Positions 12,506 to 24,617 of a stretch of DNA of 64,000 bases are shown in pieces. Source of the stretch: Enoplolaimus lenunculus. Taxonomy: Eukaryota; Nematoda; Enoplea; Enoplida; Thoracostomopsidae. Numbering within the stretch: the first letter of the stretch is position 1; each line of letters opens with the position of its first letter. Position numbers and translations under genes: made by a program. The stretch spans positions 186,001-250,000 of the forward strand of contig JASANG010001183.1 in assembly GCA_030248215.1 (NCBI GenBank), in the 5' to 3' direction. Under the pieces are notes generated by a model, which did no database searches, was not told the origin of the DNA, and saw nothing but the letters and a program-made list of their open reading frames with translations.

Positions 12506-13111
12506 ACCCAACCTCTACACCGGTTACCTCGTTCAAACAGGAAAAAGTACTTACGTAACGTTTTTTTGTTTGAACTGTCAGTTATTATTGATGCATCTTC
12601 AATGTTAACCTTTTGCAGCGATAAATATTCAGTAATCTAGAACACCGGAACTAGATAGATTATCGATTTTTGCCGGAAGCGGATATCCGGCGGTAGCATC
12701 CCGCCCTCGCATCTGTTAGAATTTATTTTACACAAAGTTTAGATATTTAAAACACTGTTTTAAAACGCAACCGTTTAATAACTTTGCGAGGCGCGTTAAA
12801 TTAGCAACAAGTATAATAAGATAGATATATTATTTGGTAAACAAAGCAACTTATTCACTTTAAATCTTCTAAATATTGAGACATTATGCTAAGGATGAGC
12901 CAATTAATCGGCATCGGCACTGCAAAAAGTTGCCGATTCTCTGTCGATAAATTTTTTACGTACATAACAGTGAGTTGGAATGCTATCAATTTCACGTATT
13001 GGTGTATGTCAGTGCGTCTAATCAGGAAACAACTGATTATCTATCTTGTGTTTGTGTTTGAAATGAAATGAACCATTTTCAAAAAACTATATATAATCTT
13101 TTATGGTTGTT
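12506..13111. other. Intergenic, nothing recognised
   Basis: A gcggatatccggcgg motif (family N type) sits near 12671. No coding or RNA signal was seen. Confidence 0.45.
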
Positions 13112-13474
13112 AGACAGAATGCACCCGGAATTCTGATTCTGATTAGAATTCCGATTCAAAACGAGTTCCGATTCTGATTGCACAATCAATCGGAATTTTG
13201 AAATATCAATTTTAATCCTAATATGTTGTGATAAGTTGCGTAAAAATTCTGCATTATTTATCTATTAAATTGCTTTCGGTGAGTTAACTTATCAAAATAT
13301 TGATTGTTGTTTAACTTTAAAGAACCAGAAATCATCATCAATTAGTCTATGCGACGTTTTTGAAAATTGCTACCAGCCAACAGACACCGTAAATCAATAT
13401 CTATCCGTACAGTCACAAAATTTTTAGTTCCAATTCCGATTACGGCACAATCCAGTTCCAATTTGTACCCTGTT
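13112..13474. repeat. Family K element
   Basis: It runs from gaatgcacccggaattctg to caatttgtaccctg and is similar along its length to the copies at 9249 and 10571. Confidence 0.7.
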
Positions 13475-14601
13475 GTTAAGGTTTAAGTCTTCGCATTGAT
13501 AATGATGTAATATTGTATCCTCTTTAAGCATCATGTATTAAATCTGGAACCGGCAGCGGTCACCCGCATATTTTCAGAACAAAAATTGGCCATCGGCCAA
13601 AAATTCGGTATCAGCACACATCCTTGCATTACACTCATATGCGCTTGACCCGACACCGCCCAAAACAAAACAACAGTACATACGATAAAACTCTGACCTT
13701 AGAAGCCAGCCTTGAATAAATTACTAGCAAAGCCATCCGAAACACTGCGTTTGTTCACGGACCAACTGACTTGTGTCGTACTGGCTCATCTTTTAAACTC
13801 AAAAGCAAAACAGCTTCGAACGAAATATGCTTCTGCAAAACTGGCGAGTATTCAAATCCGACATTTTGAACATAGCCAGCCAACAGCAAACAACAGCATC
13901 AATAGGCACACACGAAGTCGCAATAATCTACTTAACACAACACACATATACACACATGACTGAAACTCAATAAACTAACCTGACACAGACATAAAATATA
14001 TACATTATATATATGTATGTATGTATATAACTAAGTAACGCGTATGGCTACATATACATGTACATATACAATATATATTCTTAGGATCTCATGAACAATG
14101 TCCCTTCAGGATTCTTTCTGGTACAATTTCCTCCCTGGCCCTAATTTAACTTGGTAAAATGCCCCGCAACACGTACTATGGGAGATTGGCCACGAAATCG
14201 AAGTGGTATATGCGACACATCACGATTATACTTTCATATTTCCATATGATATATCCTTAGGTATATATACCGTTATACATACTTTTATATATAATATACG
14301 CACAGACAGACATACCAAAAACTCTTCTGACGTATTTCTTGCCATCTCAAACCTGATTGTGTCATACCTAATTTCGCTATCAAGCAGTCATATTGTATCA
14401 AAAGTCGATTTAAACTAAAATATCACTCCAGCATGGGACATGCATGCAATCAAAAAGCCTATGTCAAACGGCTCGGCAACGATGACGACAGTATGACAGA
14501 TCAAAAAAGTTGATGTATGTGGTCAGTGACATAGCGTCGATAAATTCTTATGACTTTTTCGGCACTCATCGAAGCAAAAAATAATGTAAAAGTCAATACT
14601 A
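13475..14601. other. Intergenic AT-rich
   Basis: TATA/TGTA microsatellite lies at about 13998-14080. Short chance reading frames are present but none has a recognisable domain or splice context. Confidence 0.45.
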
Positions 14602-14756
14602 GGGTGCAGTCGGAACGCCGATCCATATTATACTAAATACAAATAATCCGTATACGTACGTAGTCACAAATTTTGTAGTTTCGATTCCAATTCCGTTAAA
14701 AATGTGCTGTTCCGATTTCGATTCCGGTATTATCCGGTTCTGCTTTGCACCCTGAT
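14602..14756. repeat. Family K element, short copy
   Basis: The ends are agggtgcagtcgg and ctgctttgcaccct, in inverted orientation; the centre is deleted relative to the 400-bp copies. Confidence 0.65.
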
Positions 14757-14837
14757 CAATATGTTCCAACAGCACAAGCAGTCAGCTCAGTTCAACTCAG
14801 GTAACGCCCAGCTGCAGCAAAAAACTGGCTTCTCCAC

Positions 14838-15576
14838 AGCGGGGGGGCCTAGTACTTTTCGAAATTTTCATCTTCCCCCGGCGAAAATTTTGCCGCCCCC
14901 GGAAAGGCTCCCCGGCGAACTTTTGGCCGCCGTCCAGCAAAATGCTCCCCAGCAATTTTTTTTGCTGGGGGCCCCCCAGGACTTTTCTAGGACAAAAATT
15001 TTCAATGTTAAAACGTAAAGACCTGGATTCTTTTGAGACGGACATTCGGCAAAATGATTTTATATTACGCTGAATACTCATAATTTTTTAATAGCGTTAC
15101 AAATACCCGTAGTAACTAATACAATTCAATAATGAACTGAAAAAAGCACAATTATATAAAGACCGTTTCAGGGCATACAGCATTCGAAAGTACCTTGCAG
15201 CAGCAAGTGCAACCCGCCTGAGCCTTATGATAAACTGAAGCTGTTACTAATATATAATATATATTAATCACAGTTTTAATTATAGATTATCTATATTTTA
15301 TATAATTGTGCTTCTTTCAACTTCTGGTTAAGTTGTCAGTAATATTAGTTAAAATTATTGTTAATAGCGTTTGCGGGGAATTTTTGTCATGTTGAGCGAT
15401 CAGTAATCTTCAGCTGAGTTGGAAACACGGTCTGGAATAAAAAAATGGTCCAAAAATTCAGTTCGCAAAATTTTAAGCCTGCCCCCCACGACCCCCCAGA
15501 TCATTTGCCCCCCCAGGAGAACTGCCCCCAGCAAAATCAGCTGCCCCCCAGGAAATGCGCCCGGCGAAAATTTTCA
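14838..15576. repeat. Family J: two C/G-homopolymer-rich segments
   Basis: The segments 14838-14990 and 15478-15576 alternate runs of C or G with cgaaaatttt and gcaaaat. They look like inverted or diverged versions of the same element and recall family I. The 500 bases between them show nothing recognisable. Confidence 0.45.
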
Positions 15577-16914
15577 AGCTGTTGAGAAGTCAGAAAAACG
15601 CCATCTGATACCAAAACCTTCACTCACACTGCACTTTTTCGGGCAGCTACAAACAGCGCAAAACAAAAACCTGCCAGTATTTTTAAATTGTGATACCCCA
15701 CACCTACAACATATACGCGATGTGTTTGTTCTTCACTTTCGATAATATACCAAACAACCACTTAATTAAACACATATATACTAACACAAAGGTGGTATAC
15801 CAGGCCAAACTCAATAGTTTTGTAGCTTTTTACGAAAAAATAAATTCAACGTTCTTACAGACTTCCAAATCATTCGAAAATCAGCAAAATGCTACCATAT
15901 GATTACAGCTTGTGCAGCAACGGCTGTTTGAGTTTATTGTTTATATCAAACCCTTTAATACAGTTTATACAGCGTTGTTTCACTTTTGTAAACAATGTTT
16001 CGCTTACGTACGCAAGCCAAACTTTAATGTTTGTGCCTAAAACACTTAACTGTATACATTCATATTTACTTTTGTTTATAACAACACTGTAAACAAAATA
16101 AGGTTAAAACAAAAATGTTCAAAACTTTAATCGCCTTAGACTAAAATTATGCAAAAAAATTTAATCATTCTGAACTTTCAATACGTATATTATATATACG
16201 TAAGTGTATATACGTATATATGTATACGTACGCCATTATACGCGGATATTCGTATACACGCAGTCTCCGAACAAAATTTTTAAATATAATTCCCTGTTAC
16301 CGCAAATTCTTTATATCCAGTCTAAATAACTAAATATTCCGCTAGTTTTTTCAGCTCAACACTACTTCTTGAGGTTAAACATTTTTACTTTGCAGAACTG
16401 AAATTCATTCACCTAAGACTAACTGCATTCTGCATTTGCCGTTTGCCAGCTTTCTTCCGCAAAAAATGAACAAAAATGATTTTGTCCCAATAAAAAACTA
16501 AACACCTGCGGGATGGTTCCTTTGCGACCATACAAGTCATGTCAAATCTCGTAATACTGGAATCTTAAACCAAGCACGTATAACACTGTTCCCACACAAA
16601 AACCGCCTAAATCATTTTAAAATTTAAGCTATTCTAAACATTTTTCAGACTTGGAATTCAGCAAGTTAATTACGTACATATAACGACGTAAATACAGCCT
16701 GTTGAGATAAACCAAACAATATCCGCTTAATGAACTGAAGGTCGTTAGTTCGTAACCAACGACGCTACAGTTTTATGGATCGCTCCTGCAGTGTTAGTAA
16801 ATTCACTAGGTATCCGGTTTGATCGTCTGCGTAGAATCGATCGGAACATCAGGTGTTTTACTAAGCAGCCGCAAAACAGGTATACATACGGGATGGTTTC
16901 GGAATAGCAAATGT
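15577..16914. other. Intergenic AT-rich, nothing recognised
   Basis: A TATACGTA-type microsatellite occurs at about 16185-16235. No gene, RNA or element end was recognised. Confidence 0.45.
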
Positions 16915-16917
16915 CGA

Positions 16918-17442
16918 TGCACGGTAAGTGTATGTAAAGGCATAGATTGCAATACATGTGGCCGCATAGCGGAATATGAAGATGTTGCAATTGACCACAC
17001 GGTGTGATAGCACGTTTGACTCGAGTTCAAGAAGGCCGAGATTTGATTCCCAGCGTCGTCGTTAACTTGGACAAAATTTCGAAACGGGGCCGTGCAGACC
17101 GCGTTGTTCCAACATCAAGATCCTACCGAGACCGGCACTGCAAACGGCAAACCCACGGAGTCGTGTACTTTGATTCGCGGTTTGGAAAAATCGCCTATTA
17201 AAAAGATGGATGTTGGTAAATGAGCACAAGTGCACGTAAAAGCATAGATAGCCAGACATGTGCACAAATTCTGGAATATGAAGTTCTTACAATCGACCAC
17301 ATGATGTAATGGTAGCATGTTTGACACGAGAACAAGAGGGCCTAGGTTGGATTCTCGGCGTGGTTCTTAACCTTGGGAAAACTTCGAACAGGGGTCGTGT
17401 AGACTGTATTGTTCCAAAAGCAAACATCAGATTCCGGACCGT
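16918..17442 (+). repeat. Two tandem tRNA-derived (SINE-like) units
   Basis: Units at about 16918-17145 and 17220-17442 share order and sequence. Each contains a tRNA-like head (16995-17061 and 17301-17367). In the second, an A-box-like tgatgtaatggtagca is followed 30 nt later by a B-box-like ggttggattctc. The acceptor stem does not close properly, so this is a tRNA-derived repeat and not a tRNA gene. Confidence 0.65.
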
Positions 17443-17454
17443 GCATCCCATCTG

Positions 17455-17775
17455 TGATATGTTGGGTAGGCTAGGGTACGACGGTTTTGGTTCTGAGTGC
17501 TCAGCAGCTAACAACGAGCAATGTTCCATAGAGGTTTCGAACTCGGTCGACAGATTATCAGTGCAGCGCGCTAGCCATTGAGCCACGCCGCCTCACAATC
17601 AGTTACTGAGTTTTTCTATTTTTATGTCTTGTAAGAATCACATTACACTCATGTATCTTGGTTCTTCCATGTTTTACTGCTGCTGCATATGAAGGCACTA
17701 CACATGCAGCAGTGGCTTACCGATGTACAGCATCAACATGATGTTATTACTTGTCTGCATGCATCCGCATGTCAC
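17455..17775 (-). repeat. tRNA-derived tandem unit 1, head on minus strand
   Basis: The minus strand of 17510-17592 reads a tRNA-like head: A-box-like tggctcaatggctagcgc and B-box gagttcgaaacc. The unit continues through ctgctgcatatgaagg to gcatccgcatgtca. It lies against the oppositely oriented head at 17301, giving a composite with two opposed Pol III-type promoters. Confidence 0.65.
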
Positions 17776-17975
17776 ATCCTCCAGTTTCTTTACAAAGTCG
17801 TCCCTTGACCGCCAACTTATGTATTTTTGGTTCCATCGCGGCAGTTTCCCATTGTGGTCCCATAGTAGCTACCATATGATAAGTTGGGTACGCTAGGGTG
17901 CGACGGTTTTAGTTCTGAGTGCTCAGCAGCGGAAAATGAGGGATGTTCCCAGGAGGTTTCGAAATCGGTAGACCA

Positions 17976-18367
17976 GGGCGCAATCGGAATTCTAGACTAC
18001 CGGAACCGGAAAACAAAAATTTCTTGTTACCGAAAAATTTATTTTTGTTACTATTTTATCGCGTTTAACGGTGCAAACACAACATTTAGGATAACAAATC
18101 CTGACACCAATGCAGTAGCAGGAAATGTATGATCAATCATAAAGTATAACACAAATTAAAAATTTTGGCAATACACGCTCCAGACAACTTTAGAAAAATA
18201 AGTTAGAATAATATGTAAATTTTTCTTAAATTTTCGAATAACAAAAATTTCAATTCTGAAAATACCGGAAAATTCCGGTGAAAAAATATATACCGGATTT
18301 TTTTCCGCAACCGGATAGTGAAAACTACCGGATTACCCTACCGGAACCGTAATGCCGGTTGCACCTG
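17976..18367. mobile_element. Family M element, copy 1
   Basis: It has inverted ends gcgcaatcggaatt and ccggttgcacc, with the interior rich in ccggaa/ttccgg. It interrupts unit 2 of the tRNA-derived repeat, and unit 1 shows the uninterrupted state. It is non-coding, so a non-autonomous DNA element is inferred. Confidence 0.65.
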
Positions 18368-18510
18368 CGGCCGACAGATTATCAGTGTTGCGCGCTTGCC
18401 AGTGAGCCACGCCGCGACACAACTGCTGAGTTTTCTGTTTTTATGCCTCTTAAGAACCTCACCATTATACACCTGTATTTTGGTTTTTCCATGTTTTTAC
18501 TCTTGGTGCA

Positions 18511-19038
18511 GGATGCAACCGGAATTACCATTTACCGGAACCGGAACTTGAAAAAATTACCAGAAACGGAACCGGAAAATGAAAAATACCTGCCACCGAA
18601 AAATTCGCTTTAATGTTCTTGCAATATTATTCGTGATAGATAGATAGATAGATAAAGTAGAAACATGATATGACGCCACTGTGGGCGTTCGCGGAGACAA
18701 ATTAAAAACATTGTCCATTGCGACATCCTTCGACCTTATATACTCTGTGTCACTCTACATTAACCTTTAGACGTTCTGTTTCAACAATAAACTTATAAAT
18801 TTTCCTTATATCAAGAGATCTAATGTCTCTAACAGCTAATGTCTTCCTACCACGAAATTGCTCTCGTTTGTCTTCCCACATCTACTTAATTTTTTATCGT
18901 CATTTTTAAGTAAATCTCTTATTTCCACCGACCAAAATTTAATACCGGGAATTTTTAATTCCGGTAAAAATTTACCGGAACCAGAACATGAAGGTCAACA
19001 ATTGGCAGAACCGGAACCGGAATTCCGGTTGCACAGTC
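18511..19038. mobile_element. Family M element, copy 2
   Basis: It has ends gatgcaaccggaattac and ccggaattccggttgcac, inverted. It contains a GATA microsatellite at about 18635-18655 and about 300 bp without similarity to copy 1. It also sits inside tRNA-derived unit 2. Confidence 0.65.
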
Positions 19039-19249
19039 CCTGCTGCATATGAAGGCTCTACATCTGCAGCAGTGATTTACCGATATACCACATCAGCATG
19101 AGGCTATTACTTGTCTCCATGCATCCGCATGTCATAAAATCATTTCACTTGATACCGTGTCCAAAGCACAGCAATCTATAATTGCGCTCACGCTGTTGCC
19201 TTCATGATCGTCTAGGTAGTATCACTATTGAGATCAAACCATTTAACTA

Positions 19250-19620
19250 GCAGTTGAAAAAGCGGGTATTGTCAGTTTAGGCAGGAACCGGGACTTCAGA
19301 CTTTTCAACTAAGCAGCTGGAAAGGCGGGCCTACAGAGCGGGGATCGAACTGGCAGACTACGAATCCTTAAGCGAACACTCTACCACTGAACCATGTATC
19401 CCACCTCACCAACTGCATTTTTCGTCGACAATGTGTCGACCGTATGCTGCCAGCTAGCATACATACAGTGCACTGCACTATATTGCATGTGTACATAACG
19501 GAGAAGCATGTCTCACATGCTTACAAGCATATGGAGGGGCTTCGATCGAACTAGCGGGCTAAAAAGGTGACGAGACAAACGCTTTACCACAGCACTACAC
19601 AGCTTCAAACTCCAACTGTT
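19250..19620 (-). repeat. Tandem tRNA-like heads (SINE-like)
   Basis: On the minus strand 19330-19403 reads tggttcagtggtagagt (A-box-like) and agttcgatcccc (B box). Then 19515-19600 reads gtgctgtggtaaagc and agttcgatcg. Flanks repeat tcgac-x-atgtcgaccgta at about 19426 and 19629. The 3' acceptor halves do not pair with the 5' halves. The 19255-19320 body shares cagctggaaaagcggg with 40455. Confidence 0.6.
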
Positions 19621-21464
19621 TCCATCGTCGACTACATGTCGACCGTAAACTGCCGGCTAGAAACCAACAATTGTACATGTGCATTAAAATTTTCGTATGT
19701 ACTAGGACAAGCATGTCTTACATGCGTACCTGACTCAGGAAGCCAACACGTAAACCACTCTGTTTTAGACTATGTGCCGACATTGAACGACGAAGACAAA
19801 ACCAGTTAGACAATTAGATTCGAGTTCTTTAATACTGACAAAATTGTTAAATTACTTCGTTGGAACAAACAAGCCAGCTCTTAGCTAAGTAGATAAAATT
19901 AAATACCAGCGGATCTGTATTTAATGCAACGGAAAGCACACACCAAATCGATAATTTTTCTGTTTGTTTAAAAGAGTCATCTGGCTGCATTACATATAAA
20001 CGTAATGAATGTGATTCAGTGACATACTTGAGTTTGATTATATCTCTCAAGTCAACGTTTTACTTTTGTCTTGTCGATTTTACTTAGTAAGGTTTCAATA
20101 AAATTTCTGCAGTTCAAATAATTCGATTGAGTCAGAAAATGATAGTGATTCTGCGATGCAAGTCCTGCCCGCGCAATGAGATGATTCGACTGGGAAAGGC
20201 ACAATGGCAAATCCAAGATTTCTGACCAGGGAGGCCGCCACATTAATGGGATATTAAACATGTGGCACCTATGAGCGCCACTAAACAGTTTAGATATATA
20301 AAAATATGAAATCGCGGCACAAAGAAGCTGTGAAGTTTTGATACATTCAGTAAAAAACTGGAAATCGTATCAAAGCATTACAACAATAAACAAGCTGACC
20401 ATGTCCTCGCCATATATTTTGTACCGGAAAAATTTTCAAAACAAGCTTGCGAACGAGAAGCTTGACGTAAATTTTATAATTTGATTATAAATAAATTAAT
20501 GTTCTAAATTTCTAAGCAATCTTTGAAATCAATCAACAGATATGCGAAACGTTTCGGGGAAGTGCGACACTCAAAAGTTTCGCTGCACTTGTATTCAGAC
20601 ACGAAACTTTGCGGCAAAAATCAGAAAAACCTTGGGTACAGCACACTAGAACCTACTTCTGATGACGTTCACAAAAAAAGCCGAAAAAGGCTTTGCCTAC
20701 TCAGAATGTCCTATTTGTAAAAATCACTCTGAAAACGTTATTGCTTGTTTCACGCATAACTGACGTAGGCACTTTTAAGGAGTCCTGGCCGCCACAACGA
20801 ATGCAAAACGAGCCGCGAAACAACAAAAATGCTTGCAATGCAATCCAACAACGTGCCATGCTAACATTTTTAAAAGCAAAGCAACAAAATTCCTACTAAA
20901 CCGCACATAAGCTGACAAATGCACCTGCCACAGCGAACCGTACAAAACTTGGACCGGCTAGACGTACTTGAGAAAAGAGTTTCGAGAAAAATTAAATTAT
21001 CAAACAGTTTAACTTTAAAATTTAAAAAAGATACAAAAATATCAGTACTTATTCTTTTGCCGAGGCTTCTCAATAAAAAACAACAACGACAATCAACATA
21101 AAATACAATTGCATCATATCCAGCAATCTGCGCAGCGAGCGGTGCAAACAGAAATGCGCAACTGCGCATAAGCGCAACTAATTTCACTTTTTAACCTTTA
21201 TACATCACAGTAGAAACACGAGGAACAGGCCGGTTTTCAGAAAGACGTAAACGAAAACAGGAAAGTGTCGACTATTAGCAGGGCCATCCAAAACTCAGCT
21301 CCCACTCGAAAAAAGTTCTGACCTGATTGTAAGTATGTTGAAAATTTTGGAAAACTGGCTCAAATAATTTATGCCTTTGTGGTTATCAGTATAAAAAAAT
21401 GTTTGGAAATTTTTTGGCTATTTTTGGAAATATGCTCAAAAGTGTGTAGCTATCTTTTTGCCCT
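19621..21464. other. Intergenic, nothing recognised
   Basis: Several 60-80-codon open frames occur on both strands but none shows a domain, codon bias or splice context that I recognise. Confidence 0.4.
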
Positions 21465-21825
21465 ACGCACACATAAAAATATATTGTCTTGAAATTTTAA
21501 GACTCCTATTTTGTTAAATTTTCAAGACATTAATGTTGATTCGGTTCACATAGCAAATCTCTGTGTTTTATTTCAGACCTATTTGTCTTATATTACAGAT
21601 ATATTTCTTTTTATATTTCAGAAATATTGTTAATTGTTCATAAATCAAAGTCATAAATTTAAGACAATTAAGTGAGAAAGACTTTTGATGACCAATACTT
21701 CTGAAAAATTTATGAAAAACCTAAGTCAAAATTTAAGACACATATGTCTTGGTCTGTATCAAGACATAAATGTCTTAAATTTCAGGCAATATTTCTTGAA
21801 TACAGGATAATTTATCTTGTGTGTA
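21465..21825. repeat. Family W foldback element
   Basis: The ends are partly inverted (cacacataaaaatatattgtc and gataatttatcttgtgtg), and the interior repeats gtcttaaattt and its complement. It is a likely MITE with one copy here. Confidence 0.45.
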
Positions 21826-22195
21826 TACAGGCGCGTATAAAGGGACGGCGGTAATTGGTGCACTATAGTTCCTTTTGTGCCAACTTGAGTTTGGTTTCTT
21901 GCTCGATTTTCTGGCAAGGGGTTTCTCAGTTTTTTTGCGTCCCCCGATCAGAAATTTCTCGACCCGCCACTTCTTGGCCTATTTCGATATCTTGATCGAG
22001 AACTTGTCGCTGGACTCAACGAACACTGACTGCAAAGTTTTAGCGTCACAATTTATTGTCAAAATAAAAAAAAATAAAAGCATTGAGACTGCAAAACATC
22101 CATTCCTGTTTAAAAATCATTAAAAAAGCTTTTGTCAACACTTACCGATTTTCAGAGTATGTTTAAGGTTTACGGACGTCAGTAGTAGCAATACC

Positions 22196-22412
22196 ACACT
22201 GCAAAAAATGGTGAGTCACATTGACTCCCTCCGAAATCGGCTCTATGGGACTACACTAAAACTGAGTCAAATTCCACACCGCCAGAGTCAAACGTGCGAT
22301 TAACTGAGTCGAGTTTGACTCTGACGGAATCGAATTTGACTCTCAGTATGTGTAGTCCCGCAGAGCCTATTTCGTCGAGAGTCAATTTGACTTACCATTT
22401 TTTGCAGTGCAT
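22196..22412. mobile_element. Family C MITE, copy 1
   Basis: Inverted termini are cactgcaaaaaatggtgag and its complement. Subterminal gtcaaattgactct is also inverted. About 215 bp, non-coding. Other copies are at 30136 and 50792. Confidence 0.75.
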
Positions 22413-22604
22413 GGTATTTGCTCGTGACGTCTGCTACTGCACTACGCGAATCGCAATCAATACCAAAACAGCAGAATAAACTGTTTCGAACCGGGCTTGC
22501 CATAAAACATTTAGAAGGGTGGCGCGGCCCTGACCGAAAGATTCCCGATGTTATCGCTTGCAGGGGACAAATATTACCCGCTCAAAGGGTGAAATTTAAA
22601 GGCT

Positions 22605-22725
22605 CTTGTGCACTGTTCGTCCAGGCAAAAAATTTAGTCCTATAGGTAGTTTTCCAAACCTAAGGTTGAGCCTAAACCTAAGCCTAAAGCCAAAGCTTGT
22701 GCCGGGAAAGTGTACAAGGGCAAAT
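22605..22725. repeat. CCTAAG-containing element with inverted ends
   Basis: It has cttgtgcactgttcg at left and an imperfect inverse agtgtacaagg at right, with cctaaacctaagcctaaag inside. It is related in cargo, but not in ends, to families A and B. Confidence 0.45.
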
Positions 22726-22863
22726 AGACGTTGCTTGTGCCATTTTAAACAGCTCCTCAACGGCAAATATAAAATATTGAAACTTGGCAAAGTCCATTGT
22801 ACCAAATTCTCATGAAACCATTAACCAAAGTCATGGCTTTCACCGCGACGGTTGCGCTATACT

Positions 22864-23031
22864 GGCCTTTGTATAGAACAAGGCCGGAACAGTAGTATAA
22901 GCATGTTCTTAAACCCAAGCCTAAGCCTAAAGCCTAAACGTAAGCCTAAGCAAAAAGTTAGTCTAAAGGCTTGAACTGACTCTATTATAGCCCCTCCAGA
23001 AAACGATCCGACCCTGTTTTATGCATGGGCC
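22864..23031 (-). mobile_element. Family A' TTAGGC MITE
   Basis: The left end is ggcctttgtatagaacaagg and the right end ctgttttatgcatgggcc (inverted). Internal cctaagcctaaagcc is TTAGGC on the minus strand, next to the family-specific agtctaaaggcttg segment. Confidence 0.7.
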
Positions 23032-24131
23032 ATCACCCCGCGCACCACCAAATAGATTTTGCCTGCAATTTTGTTTAGCAATGCACAACGGCGTGCAGTC
23101 GCTGTGGCCTCCGACACAGCATTAAGTATAGCGTAACCCTGAAACTGCAAAAATTTTGATAGATTTTTTTACACCTACCGCGTTGAATAATTATTTATTA
23201 ATACTGCACTTCGGATCACGTGTGTATCACGTGAATGAGCAATTTTTAGCGAGAGCGATCCAGCATATCCAGACAGTGCATTGTGGAACAGGGCTCACCT
23301 GAAACCATCACCAGGAGACCAAAGTACCATTAAATATAATCGCTATCACAATTTTCGTAATCAGTATTTCCGCTTAATAGGTGCAACCACATCTATACAC
23401 ATCCGTATCCGGTACAATTTTTGCCGGAGTTTCCAGAATTTTCCATTGTAAAATTTTTACCCAAAATGTTTTTTTCAGCGCAGTTTTCGTATTCCAATGT
23501 TCACGTGCAGGGTTTCAATTTGCCTTTATAGCCCAGACTTAAAAATAACTCACGTCCGTTAACAAATAAACAAAATACATAATAAAATGTGAGGAATAAA
23601 ATGCATATATAAAACCGAACACACAAGCAAGCATTTACGCATATTTACAACCTTTTACGGTAGACATTGTAGGTACACCGCTTTTACGAGTTAATTTCAC
23701 TTCTAAAACTTTGTCTCTTTTCTGGCGGCAGGTGCCGTACCATTCCATTAATCAACAAAAAAACACTCCCGATAATAAAAGCTTCAATAACTTTTTTTTA
23801 CTCAAATATTCATTTCTATTTTAAAATCAAAAATAATATTATTTTTTTGCTTTTACTGACCGAAAAGTTAATATTTAAACTCTAAGAAACGAATATATTA
23901 GAGAAATTTTTTGACAAACCAAAATTGGCATAAATTCGATAAACAGCGAGCTGAAGACACCTCTTAAAGGTTTTAGCTTCTACGACCGAAGATGTTTAGG
24001 ACGGAGCACAGGACGACGACGTTGCTTATCAGTATCAGATCCAGTACTGGATGAGATCCATTCAATTATGAGCCGTATGCGTTGAAAATTTGGCAATGTC
24101 AAGCGAAAAAAATTTGCGTCTTCGGTGTTTA
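23032..24131. other. Intergenic, nothing recognised
   Basis: A tatagcg end of family F type is near 23125 and a tccgtatccggtac motif near 23403. Otherwise this is AT-rich DNA with no gene recognised. Confidence 0.45.
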
Positions 24132-24617
24132 GGCCCAAAGATCAGGGGCGGAACGATTTTCTATGGGAATAGAATAGAATAAGCTTTAAACTCTGGACTA
24201 ATTTTTTTGCTTGGCTTAGGCTTATGCTTACGAATAAACTCATTCTTACGCTTAGGCTTAGGCTTACGAATAAACTCATTCTTACGCTTAGGCTTAGGCT
24301 TAGGCTTAGGAATAAACTCATTCTTACGCTTAGGCTTAGGCTTAGGAATAAACTCATTCTTACGCTTAGGCTTAGGTTTAGGAATAACCTCATTCTTACG
24401 CTTAGGCTTAGGCTTAGGAATAAACTCATTCTTACGCTTAGGCTTAGGCTTAGGAATAAACTCATTCTTACGCTTAGGCTTAGGCTTAGGAATAAACTCA
24501 TTCTTACGCTTAGGCTTAGGCTTAGGAATAACCTCATTCTTACGCTTAGGCTTAGGCTTAGGCTTAGGCTTAGGAATAAGCAATAATACTATTCCTTTCG
24601 TGTACTTTACATTGGCC
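24132..24617 (+). mobile_element. Family A TTAGGC MITE with expanded array (type copy)
   Basis: This is the cleanest copy. It is flanked by a perfect 8-bp duplication ggtgttta at 24124-24131 and 24618-24625. The left end is ggcccaaagatcaggggcgg and the right end gtactttacattggcc. The interior has nine aaactcattcttacg-type spacers, each separated by two to five TTAGGC repeats, giving a higher-order unit of about 36 bp. Confidence 0.9.

Larger units (their letters stand above)
17881..19133 (-). repeat. tRNA-derived tandem unit 2, split by two family M insertions
   Basis: This is a second copy of the 17455-17775 unit, recognised in three blocks: 17881-17975 (gggtgcgacggttttagtt), 18368-18510 (gacagattatcagtg, ctgagttttctgttttta) and 19039-19133 (ctgctgcatatgaaggc). 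The two gaps are family M elements. Confidence 0.7.

Noticed and set aside
16990-19600. Functional tRNA genes
   Set aside because: A- and B-box-like sequences are present but acceptor stems do not pair and the units are tandem repeats.
24200-24590. CRISPR-like array (regular repeats and spacers)
   Set aside because: The spacer is the constant part and the genome is a nematode; it is a higher-order satellite within a transposable element.
24132-24617. A real telomere or chromosome end
   Set aside because: The TTAGGC runs are short, broken by a fixed spacer, bounded by inverted ends with an 8-bp duplication, and scattered over 40 kb on both strands.
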